Under the pieces are notes generated by a model that saw only the letters and a list, made by a program, of their open reading frames with translations, was not told the DNA's origin and searched no databases. A DNA stretch of 17,174 bases from the NCBI GenBank assembly GCA_900551435.1, contig URVW01000051.1, forward strand, positions 1 to 17,174. The letters are read 5' to 3'. The DNA comes from an uncultured Faecalibacterium sp. (lineage in GTDB: Bacteria > Bacillota > Clostridia > Oscillospirales > Ruminococcaceae). Position numbers and translations under genes: made by a program. Shown piece by piece: positions 7,606 through 14,078 of the stretch. Position 1 is the first letter of the stretch, and every line of letters begins with the position of its first letter.

Positions 7606-10053
7606 TCAGTCGGTGTCCAGATTGGACGTATCCGTAGGGATGGTGGTCTGCGCCGCCTGTGTCACGCCCGAAGAATGGGAGTAGTTGCAGGTGTCGGGCA
7701 GATCGTCCGCACGGTAGTAACCGGTGGCGCGGCTGGGGCAGTTCGGACCCGCCAGCAGACCGCTCTGGGTGCAGTAAGCGCGCTCCACCACGCCGTCTGC
7801 AGCCGGGAATGCCTTATAGGGCAGGTCTTTCTGGACCTCTTCCATATAGGCCTTCCATGCCATGACGCAGGTGCGGGTCTTGGCCTGATCCTTGCTCAGG
7901 GTCTTGGTCATATCGTAAGGCGCATCGTAGCCCCACCAGACTGCGGTGACGTAATAAGGCGTACCGCCCACGAACCACAGATCCTTTTCGTCGCTGGCCG
8001 TACCGGTCTTGCCGAAGGATTCCATGCCGTTGGAGTTGGGGTAGCGGCCGCTGGCCGTACCGACATTGGAGTACAGGACGTTCTTGAGCAGACGGTTCAT
8101 GACATAGGCCGTCTGCGGGGTGAGCGCCTGATAGCTGGTGGAGTTGTTTTCCAGATAGATGTTGCCGTCACGATCCAGCACGCGGGTGTACAGGTGCGGG
8201 GTGGTGTAGCCGCCATCGTAGAAGATCTGGAAAGCTGCTGCCAGTGCGGTGGGCGTCACGCCGTGCGTTTGGCTGCCCATGACCATCTGGGCCAGACCCA
8301 CATCATTGGTGGGGTCCAGCGTATTCAGCTGCAGGGTGTTGTAGACAAAGTTGAAGATGTTGCTTGCGCCCACAAGGTCGCCCACGCGGATGGCGATGGT
8401 GTTCAGCGAGCGGGCCAGACCGTTCCACAGCGGAAGATCGGTGTTATCGCCATAGTTGCCGCCGTAGTTGCGGGGCCAGCTGCGCCATGCATTGGGATAG
8501 GCTTTCAGCTGGGTGTCCGACAGGCCCATCAGGCCGTTCTTGCGGCAGTAATCCTCATCACGGATGACCATATCCTGCTTGAGGTAAAGCGGCGAGTTAT
8601 TGAGCATCGTGGACCAGTTGACCAGACCATATTCCACGCCCAGCGCATATGCGCCGATGGGCTTGATGGTCGAACCGGTCTGCCGGGTGACGCTGTAAGC
8701 GCGGTTCAGGGACAGGCTCTTGGTCTTTTTGCCCAGACCGCCCACCATGGCCAGCACATTGCCGTCATAGTCCAGCGTGACCATGGCCGCCTGTGTGCGG
8801 ACATTGCGGTAATAGTACACCGTGCCGTCATCGCCGGTGCGGGTCTTGGGTGTGCCGTCGCCATTCATGACCTGCACGTCGTCGTCCGAGATCGAGGTCA
8901 CCTCTTCCTCATGCCAGCCCGCCGGGAAATAGGCGTCGTCAGCGTTGAGCATGAGGTTTTCCATGGCGGTCTGCATCTTGGGGTTGACGGTGGCTTCGAT
9001 GGTGTAGCCGCCGGTGTAGAGCATATTCTGAGCCGTAGCTTCGTCCACGCCCTCTTTCTCCATGATGTCGCCGACCACTTCGTTGAACAGCGCATCGGTG
9101 AAGTAGCTGGTCACAGACGAGGTGTTCTTCTTGCTGGTGTCCTCCGCCAGAACCAGCGGCTGAGCGGCAGCGCTGCGGTAGTCATCTTCCGAGATGACGC
9201 CCTGCTGCCACATATTGTACAGGATGAAATTGCGGCGGTGGATCAGATTTTCGGGGTTCGTATAAGGATTGTAGTTGGTCGGGTTCTTGGTGATGGACGC
9301 GATCGTAGCGCACTCCCAAAGGGTGAGCTGGCTGACGTCCTTGTTGAAGTATTCGTTCGCCGCCGTCTGAACGCCTTGAATCGTGCCGGTGAAGCTGATG
9401 GTGTTCAGATAGGCTTCGAGGATCGTCTCCTTCGAGTAGGTACGGCTCAGGCAGAGCGCACGGTAGATCTCGCGCAGCTTGCGCAGCGCGCCCTCGATGC
9501 CGCTGGCGCTCTTGTCCGAGGTCAGGTTCTTGATGAGCTGCTGTTCCAGCGTGGAAGCGCCCTGCTTGGAGCTGTAGATGGGCAGCACATATTCGTTGAC
9601 CATTGCGCCGATGGTGCGCTTGAAGTTGACACCGGGTTCATTGTAAAAATCTTTGTCCTCGGTGCAGATGAACGCATACTGTAGGTTGGTCGGGATCTGC
9701 TCAAGATCGGCCCAGACGCGGTGGCTGCTGGAAGAGCGCAGGGTCGCATACTCGACCTGTGCCCCGGTGTCGGGGTCGGTCGCGACGACCGTGCTGGACT
9801 GGCTCAGCTCGATGTTGTCCAGATCGAGCAGGTCGCCGTCGTTGGCGGTGGCCTGTACCACATAATAGACTGCGCCCACCATCAGCAGACTGCCGGCCAT
9901 GATGCCCAGACAGATCAGCGTTGCGAGGGTGCGGCCAAGGAACTTCAGCACGGGATGTTTGCTCTTCTCGCGCGGCTCCTTGGGTGCTTTGGGCGGTTTG
10001 CCGCTGGGTTCAGGCTCCCGGCGGCTGTTGTTGACATTGACTTGACGTCCCAC
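7606..10053 (-). CDS. Class A penicillin-binding protein (bifunctional PBP1A-type)
   Basis: Polymerises and cross-links peptidoglycan outside the membrane. The 815-aa protein has a basic, proline-rich cytoplasmic tail (1-36) and one membrane anchor (about 37-68). The GT51 glycosyltransferase domain has EDKDF with catalytic E132, GASTLEQQL (165-173) and RKLRE (191-195). The transpeptidase domain has STIK (S461, K464), SLN (549-551) and KTGTA (682-686). A cysteine-containing, Thr/Ser-rich tail ends the protein. The GTG at 10053 is the only ordinary start codon in the frame, but no ribosome binding site precedes it. A perfect AGGAGG (10116-10121) instead precedes an in-frame ATC at 10107, which would add 18 residues. 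The gene is divergent from the BofC-like gene. Confidence 0.95.
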   Translation of the reverse strand: MGRQVNVNNSRREPEPSGKPPKAPKEPREKSKHPVLKFLGRTLATLICLGIMAGSLLMVGAVYYVVQATANDGDLLDLDNIELSQSSTVVATDPDTGAQVEYATLRSSSSHRVWADLEQIPTNLQYAFICTEDKDFYNEPGVNFKRTIGAMVNEYVLPIYSSKQGASTLEQQLIKNLTSDKSASGIEGALRKLREIYRALCLSRTYSKETILEAYLNTISFTGTIQGVQTAANEYFNKDVSQLTLWECATIASITKNPTNYNPYTNPENLIHRRNFILYNMWQQGVISEDDYRSAAAQPLVLAEDTSKKNTSSVTSYFTDALFNEVVGDIMEKEGVDEATAQNMLYTGGYTIEATVNPKMQTAMENLMLNADDAYFPAGWHEEEVTSISDDDVQVMNGDGTPKTRTGDDGTVYYYRNVRTQAAMVTLDYDGNVLAMVGGLGKKTKSLSLNRAYSVTRQTGSTIKPIGAYALGVEYGLVNWSTMLNNSPLYLKQDMVIRDEDYCRKNGLMGLSDTQLKAYPNAWRSWPRNYGGNYGDNTDLPLWNGLARSLNTIAIRVGDLVGASNIFNFVYNTLQLNTLDPTNDVGLAQMVMGSQTHGVTPTALAAAFQIFYDGGYTTPHLYTRVLDRDGNIYLENNSTSYQALTPQTAYVMNRLLKNVLYSNVGTASGRYPNSNGMESFGKTGTASDEKDLWFVGGTPYYVTAVWWGYDAPYDMTKTLSKDQAKTRTCVMAWKAYMEEVQKDLPYKAFPAADGVVERAYCTQSGLLAGPNCPSRATGYYRADDLPDTCNYSHSSGVTQAAQTTIPTDTSNLDTD

Positions 10054-10104
10054 TGAGGGCTGAGGGTCCCGTTTGGCCCCGCCTTGGTGGATCTTTCTCG
10101 GTTC

Positions 10105-10121
10105 GATACGGATCGCCTCCT
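10105..10121 (-). promoter_or_regulatory. Shine-Dalgarno with possible AUC start for the PBP gene
   Basis: AGGAGG at 10116-10121 (minus strand) is followed after 8 nt by ATC at 10105-10107, in frame with the PBP gene. No ATG, GTG or TTG lies within initiation distance. The frame upstream is closed by a TGA just before two further ATC codons. A rare AUC start is one reading; a sequencing error or a poorly served GTG start are others. Confidence 0.4.
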
Positions 10122-10213
10122 GACCGGCCCTGTGGCCGATGATTCAATGGTTCTACGATGACTGCCCTGCCGCCTGCACCGGCAAATGGGCAGAATTTTC
10201 CCCGGATAGTGGT

Positions 10214-10222
10214 AGTATAGCA
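10214..10222 (-). promoter_or_regulatory. Extended -10 promoter of the PBP gene
   Basis: The minus strand reads TGC-TATACT, the same string as ahead of the hydratase gene. The -35 region is weak. It would give a leader of about 100 nt that includes the AGGAGG at 10116-10121. Confidence 0.6.
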
Positions 10223-10339
10223 CATTTTGCCCCGGAAAGTACAGCATTCGGGTGTGAAAATTCTGCCCGGATGTCTGAAAATTTCCGCTTTTGCACATAC
10301 TACCGTTTGAAACTTTTCCCGCAAAGGAGTGATTCCGCC

Positions 10340-10708
10340 ATGCGCAAGCTTGCCTTATGCCTGTTTTATGCGCTGTGTGCCTTTACCATCGCGTTCAGCC
10401 TGTTCTGGATGGCCCTGCCGCGGCTGGCGCGGCCCTCCCCTGCTCCCTCGGAGGAAGCGGGGTCTGTTCCGCTCAGTCTCGCGGCTCAGGCGCTGCCGGA
10501 ACGGACCGCGCTCTACTATCTCTGCGACGAGGGCGGGCTTCTGACCGTCTACACCTGCGGCGCGGACGGCGAACCGGCCGACCGGCTGGAAGAGACCGGC
10601 ATCTATGTCAATCTCCTGCCCGAAAACGACGCCCTGCGCATCAAGCAGGGGCTGAAGCTTTACAGCGAGACGGAACTGCGGACCGTCCTCGAGGATCTTG
10701 GGGAATGA
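10340..10708 (+). CDS. Small membrane-anchored protein with BofC C-terminal-like domain
   Basis: A 122-aa protein. Residues 1-25 form a signal peptide or membrane anchor (MRKLALCLFYALCAF...), then a Pro/Ala/Glu-rich linker, then a compact domain from about 58 to 122. That domain carries ALYYLCDEGGLLTVY, TGIYVNLLPENDALRIKQG and YSETELRTVLED. This pattern (YYL-x-G-x-L-x-VY, I-V-x-LP-x-D-x-x-x-L-x-G, then E-x-E-L-x-x-x-LED) resembles the BofC C-terminal domain known from spore formers. The match is from memory, without a search. The start is the ATG at 10340 with AAGGAG 10 nt upstream. It is divergent from the PBP gene and convergent with the transporter gene. The function is unknown; an extracytoplasmic role is likely. 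Confidence 0.75.
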   Translation: MRKLALCLFYALCAFTIAFSLFWMALPRLARPSPAPSEEAGSVPLSLAAQALPERTALYYLCDEGGLLTVYTCGADGEPADRLEETGIYVNLLPENDALRIKQGLKLYSETELRTVLEDLGE

Positions 10709-10759
10709 GTCTTTTCCCTTCAGCGTCTTTCTTGGGAAAAGCAGTCTCTCCAAAAATCA

Positions 10760-10803
10760 AAAGCATCTGCAGCCAGCCCAAAAGCGGCGGCTGCAGATGC
10801 TTT
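10760..10803. terminator. Bidirectional terminator between the BofC-like and Na/Pi transporter genes
   Basis: A perfect 15-bp inverted repeat (arms 10760-10774 and 10789-10803, AAAGCATCTGCAGCC) has a 14-nt loop. Toward the minus strand it runs into TTTTGATTTTTGG, a good T-rich tail ending the transporter message. Toward the plus strand the tail is only TTTGTG, so termination of the BofC-like message is probably weaker. Confidence 0.85.
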
Positions 10804-10817
10804 GTGAAATTCTAGGC

Positions 10818-12596
10818 TCAGGCTTCCATTGCTTCCAGCGGAACAAGGTATTCCTTGCAGCACTGTTCATACTGGAGCGAGTATTCCTTGGTGGGGTTGT
10901 GGTGCATCAGGCTCTTGAGGGTGTGGGAATCGTAGTCGTCGCCCTCGCTCATGCCCACCAGACGGGCCGCGATGTTCGAACAATGGTCCGAGATACGTTC
11001 CACATTGTTCAGCACATCGAGGAACACGACGCCGGTATCGATGGAGCAGATGCCGTCCTTTAAGCGCTTGATGTGCTGGTCGCGAAGCTTTTCGACCATG
11101 ATATCGATGACTTCTTCCAGCGGCTCAACCTGAACAGCCAGCTGCATGTCGTCGTTCTCGAAGGCATCGTTGGTCAGGTCCAAGATGCGCTCCATGGCTC
11201 CGGTAAGGATCTTCAGCTCTTCCTTGGCGTGGTCGCTGAAAGATGCTTCCTTCTCGTAAAGCTCCTCGGATTTCTCCATGATGTTCACAGCATAGTCGCC
11301 AATGCGCTCGTACTCCGTGACGAAGTTCAGCAGTTCGGTGACTGCATGGCTCTCGTCGTCGCCCAGCTCCTGATCGGTCATTTTGATCAGATAGTTGGAG
11401 ATCTCGACCTCCATCCGGTCGATGAGATTTTCACGCACATTGATGGCGCTGACCACATCTTCGTCCATTTTCAACAGCAGCGGCGCGGACAGATTCACAT
11501 TGCGGGCCGCGCGGCGGGACATCTTGACCACCGCGTTCTTTGCCTGCTGCAGAGCCACAGCGGGGCTTTTGAACAGGCGTTCGTCGAGGACCGGCATGCT
11601 CAATTCCTGTGCTTCCTCAGCGCTGTCGGGGACCGTCATGACGGCCAGCTTGGACAGCACACGGCTGAACGGCAGGAACAGGATCATCGCTGCCACGCTG
11701 GACAGGGTGTGGATGTTTGCGATGGAGCTTTTGTTCATCACGTCGTCCCAGACCGAGATGCCGATGGTGTAGCGCACCGCGTAGATCGCCGCCAGCAGCA
11801 CCACGCTGCCGATGATATTAAAATAAAGGTGGATCAGCGCCGTGCGCTTGCCATCCTTGGAGGAACCGCCGATGGTCAGCAGCGGCGTGAAGGCCGTGCC
11901 GATGTGCGCACCCAGAATGATGGGGATGGCCGAGCCGAACGTGACCAGACCCGTGCTGGACAGCGCCTGTAAGATACCGACCGATGCCGAAGAGGACTGG
12001 ATGATGACCGTGACCACCACACCGACGAGGATGCCGAGGATGGGGTTGGTCATGCTGACGAACAGTTCCTGGAACGCTGCGCTCTCACGCAGGGGCGAAA
12101 CGCCGCTGTCCATCAGGCTCATGCCGGTGAACAGGATGCCGAAGCCCAGCATGATCTGGCCGATGTTCTTTTTCTTGGCGTTGCGCAGGAACACATAAAA
12201 AATGCAGCCAATAAACGCGACCACCGGCGCAAACGTCTTGGGCTGGATCAAAGTCAGCCACAGACTGTCGCCGGAGATGTCCGCCATGCGGATCAGCTGG
12301 CCGGTAACGGTCGTACCAATGTTTGCACCCATGATCACGCCTACGGACTGCGTGAGGGTCATGATACCAGAGTTGACAAGGCCGACACATATGACGACCG
12401 TGCCCGCCGACGACTGGATAACGCCGGTGATGAGAGTGCCGAAAATGACACCCTTCAGGGTGGAAGAGGTCAGCTTCTGCAATACGCCCTGCATCTTGCC
12501 GCCCGCCAGCTTCTCCAAGCCGGCGCCCATGATCGACATGCCGTACAGGAACAGCGCAATACCGCCCAACAGAGAGGTGATGTGTGTGATATCCAT
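10818..12596 (-). CDS. Na/Pi-cotransporter family protein with PhoU-like domain
   Basis: A 592-aa inner-membrane protein of the NptA/Na-Pi-cotransporter type, expected to take up phosphate with sodium. Two inverted repeats of the transport domain are visible. The first has QSSAGT (61-66) and GANIGTT (90-96); the second has QSSSAS (200-205) and GAHIGTA (229-235). Several hydrophobic helices lie between them and up to about 320. The remainder (about 350-575) is charged and helical, like the PhoU domain fused to bacterial members. The ATG at 12596 follows AGGAG at 7 nt. It has its own promoter, a hairpin at the start of its leader, and a strong terminator. No pst or pho genes are nearby, and some homologues lack demonstrated phosphate transport. 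Confidence 0.92.
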   Translation of the reverse strand: MDITHITSLLGGIALFLYGMSIMGAGLEKLAGGKMQGVLQKLTSSTLKGVIFGTLITGVIQSSAGTVVICVGLVNSGIMTLTQSVGVIMGANIGTTVTGQLIRMADISGDSLWLTLIQPKTFAPVVAFIGCIFYVFLRNAKKKNIGQIMLGFGILFTGMSLMDSGVSPLRESAAFQELFVSMTNPILGILVGVVVTVIIQSSSASVGILQALSSTGLVTFGSAIPIILGAHIGTAFTPLLTIGGSSKDGKRTALIHLYFNIIGSVVLLAAIYAVRYTIGISVWDDVMNKSSIANIHTLSSVAAMILFLPFSRVLSKLAVMTVPDSAEEAQELSMPVLDERLFKSPAVALQQAKNAVVKMSRRAARNVNLSAPLLLKMDEDVVSAINVRENLIDRMEVEISNYLIKMTDQELGDDESHAVTELLNFVTEYERIGDYAVNIMEKSEELYEKEASFSDHAKEELKILTGAMERILDLTNDAFENDDMQLAVQVEPLEEVIDIMVEKLRDQHIKRLKDGICSIDTGVVFLDVLNNVERISDHCSNIAARLVGMSEGDDYDSHTLKSLMHHNPTKEYSLQYEQCCKEYLVPLEAMEA

Positions 12597-12640
12597 CTCG
12601 ATACTCCTAAAAATGTTCTTCCTTTTGCTCTTGAATCAAC

Positions 12641-12683
12641 AAAGGACGGCCGCAGGGCTCTTCCGCCTTGAACGCCGTCCTTT
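12641..12683 (-). promoter_or_regulatory. Hairpin at the 5' end of the Na/Pi transporter mRNA
   Basis: A perfect 10-bp inverted repeat, AAAGGACGGC (12641-12650) and GCCGTCCTTT (12674-12683), has a 23-nt loop. It begins within a few nt of the predicted transcription start, so the message would start with this stem-loop about 45 nt before the AUG. On the plus strand it looks like a terminator (TTTTTATTAT follows), but no plus-strand gene leads into it. A stabilising 5' structure or an attenuator are the likely readings. Confidence 0.55.
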
Positions 12684-12685
12684 TT

Positions 12686-12694
12686 ATTATAGCA
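12686..12694 (-). promoter_or_regulatory. Extended -10 promoter of the Na/Pi transporter gene
   Basis: The minus strand reads TGC-TATAAT, a perfect extended -10. The -35 region is weak (TTGTTG at an 18-nt spacing). The predicted start is near 12679, directly at the 5' hairpin. Confidence 0.7.
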
Positions 12695-12813
12695 TCGAGT
12701 GGCCCGCTTCAACAAGCCTTATTTTACATGTTTTTTGCTTTTTTGATACATTTTTACGAGTTTCTGCGGTTTCTGCACGGGTCTTTTTCTCAGATTTTAC
12801 ATTGATTTTACAA

Positions 12814-13275
12814 TCAGCTCGCGTTTGCCGCCGCGATCTCCCGCCGCTTGGCCGCTTTGGCGGCGGGCTGCTCGGCGCGGGCCTTGTCGTAGCAGTAGCG
12901 GATGATGGCCTGACGGCGGACGATGCCGATGAACATGCCCCGGTCGTCCACCACCGGTACAAAGTTCTGGTTCATCGCGGCCTCGATCAGCTGGTCCATG
13001 CTGGTGGTCACAGTCACCGCTTTGTAATCCCGCTTGTGCGGGAAGCTCGAGATGGGCACATCCTCGGCGGCTTCCAAGTCCAGCCCGTGGTAATTTTTCA
13101 AGCCCCAGAGGATATCCCCTTCGGTCAGGGTCCCGACATATTCCCCCTTTCGGTTGAGCACCGGGATGGATGCATAGCGGTTGTTCTCCCATTTTTCCAG
13201 CGTCTGCCGCAGGGTAAAGTCGTCATAGACATACATCAGGTCCTGCTTGGGGGAAAGGAAAAACAAAATGTTCAT
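12814..13275 (-). CDS. CBS-domain pair protein
   Basis: A 153-aa protein consisting almost only of two CBS domains, about 5-62 and 72-130. The repeats have the usual pattern: ASIPVLNRKGEYVGTLTEGD (35-54) and FVPVVDDRGMFIGIVRRQAI (105-124). A lysine/alanine-rich tail follows. Stand-alone CBS pairs bind adenine nucleotides; Bacillus DarB/CbpB of similar size binds c-di-AMP and controls partner proteins. Whether this one does so is inference. The start is the ATG at 13275 with AGGAG 9 nt upstream. It has its own promoter. I see no clear terminator in the AT-rich 122 bp between its stop and the transporter promoter. Confidence 0.88.
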   Translation of the reverse strand: MNILFFLSPKQDLMYVYDDFTLRQTLEKWENNRYASIPVLNRKGEYVGTLTEGDILWGLKNYHGLDLEAAEDVPISSFPHKRDYKAVTVTTSMDQLIEAAMNQNFVPVVDDRGMFIGIVRRQAIIRYCYDKARAEQPAAKAAKRREIAAANAS

Positions 13276-13341
13276 CGATCAGCTCTCCTATCAAAAACAA
13301 TCTTCTGCCGTTGTGGGCGCAGCCCCCGTTTCTCTACTTTG

Positions 13342-13350
13342 AGTTTAGCA
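13342..13350 (-). promoter_or_regulatory. Extended -10 promoter of the CBS gene
   Basis: The minus strand reads TGC-TAAACT about 67 bp before the CBS start. There is no convincing -35; the upstream sequence is AT-rich. Confidence 0.5.
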
Positions 13351-13461
13351 CTTTTTCACAGCAAATAAAAGGGAAAAATCATACTTTTTATAATTTATTC
13401 ACAGTCATTTTGCAACAACTTTCAAAAGATGCGTAAAAACTGTGCACACCGGCGGATTTTG

Positions 13462-13470
13462 TGCTATACT
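13462..13470 (+). promoter_or_regulatory. Extended -10 promoter ahead of the yloU leader
   Basis: The plus strand reads TGC-TATACT, identical to the hydratase and PBP promoters. Transcription would start near 13477, exactly where a long-range helix with 13632-13639 begins. Confidence 0.6.
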
Positions 13471-13476
13471 AGCAGA

Positions 13477-13658
13477 GAAGGATCGCTCCATGGAGCGTGC
13501 GTCCGCAGGGCTTCTGTGTTCAGGATACCTGCCGCACGGCTCGAAAATGGGGACAAGCGGGCGGTTTTGTTCCGCCCCTGTGCAATTTGCGCTGTACACA
13601 AGGCCATTTAAGAGGTATAATAGGCTTGTAAGATCCTTTTGCCCGGGGTATCGGGCAA
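13477..13658 (+). ncRNA. Structured small RNA or long structured leader upstream of yloU
   Basis: About 180 nt between an extended -10 promoter and yloU contain no credible gene but much pairing. A closing helix joins GAAGGATC (13477-13484) to GATCCTTT (13632-13639). Inside are a 14-nt palindrome (13484-13497), an interrupted hairpin (13500-13538) and a 6-bp GC hairpin with a T-rich loop (13559-13577). A 7-bp hairpin at 13639-13658 could end the RNA, although its T tail is poor. An alternative rod-like fold pairs 13509-13519 with 13596-13605 around the 13559-13577 hairpin, roughly the outline of 6S RNA. I cannot assign a known family, and a perfect -10 box near the end of the segment may mean part of it is simply promoter DNA. 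Confidence 0.35.
13593..13621 (+). promoter_or_regulatory. Second promoter for yloU-yloV
   Basis: TGTACA (13593-13598), a 17-nt spacer and a perfect TATAAT (13616-13621) give a start near 13628, about 70 nt before yloU. The leader then contains the hairpin at 13639-13658. Confidence 0.6.
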
Positions 13659-13697
13659 TTCGAAACTTTGTAAAATAGTAAAAGGAGCAGAGCGACT

Positions 13698-14048
13698 ATG
13701 ATCACTTCCCGTTTCCCGCTGGGAGATGTCAGCTTCTCCGCCGAGTATTTTTCGACGCTCGTGGGCGAAGCAACCAAACAATGCTACGGTGTGGCCGCAA
13801 TGACGCCCCGCGATCTGACCGACAAGGTCCGGAGCATGGTGCACGGCGCTGATTTTTCGGCAAAGGGCGTCCGTGTCACGCAGGAAGAGGGCCGTCTCGT
13901 GATCGAGCTGCACATTGCCGTCAGCTACGGGCTGAACATCTCGACCGCCGCACGCAGCATCTCGCACCGCGTCAAGGATGAAGTCGAACAGGCTACCGGC
14001 CTGAAAGTTGCCCGCGTGATCGTCTCGGTCGATGACGTGATCGCCTGA
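13698..14048 (+). CDS. yloU: Asp23/YloU family protein
   Basis: A 116-aa Asp23-family (DUF322) protein. The recognisable core is the early YFSTLVGEATKQCYGVAAM segment (16-34) and LVIELHIAVSYGLNISTAA (67-85). It ends in the usual amphipathic helix and V-x-V-x-DV strand. Family members are small cytoplasmic proteins, some associated with the membrane or cell envelope; none has a settled biochemical function. The ATG at 13698 has AAGGAG 9 nt upstream. The gene lies 30 nt before yloV/fakA, the conserved Firmicute gene pair, and should be cotranscribed with it. Confidence 0.93.
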   Translation: MITSRFPLGDVSFSAEYFSTLVGEATKQCYGVAAMTPRDLTDKVRSMVHGADFSAKGVRVTQEEGRLVIELHIAVSYGLNISTAARSISHRVKDEVEQATGLKVARVIVSVDDVIA

Positions 14049-14078
14049 TCGGACAAGACAATAAGGAGATAGTTACAA

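Noticed and set aside
7675..9684. A 669-codon plus-strand frame opposite the PBP gene
   Set aside because: It is a mirror of the PBP coding sequence with repetitive Val/Gly/His/Asp composition; no motif or start signal supports it.
12687..12813. Possible frameshifted C-terminal extension of the CBS protein, rich in Lys/Glu/Ala
   Set aside because: Any AT-rich stretch reads as lysine-rich in some frame; the CBS domains are complete without it, and the segment overlaps the transporter promoter.
13442..13678. A possible small plus-strand protein of 60-78 aa ahead of yloU
   Set aside because: The start codons lie upstream of the predicted transcription start, no ribosome binding site precedes them, and the sequence resembles no family. 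The strong base-pairing fits an RNA or leader better.
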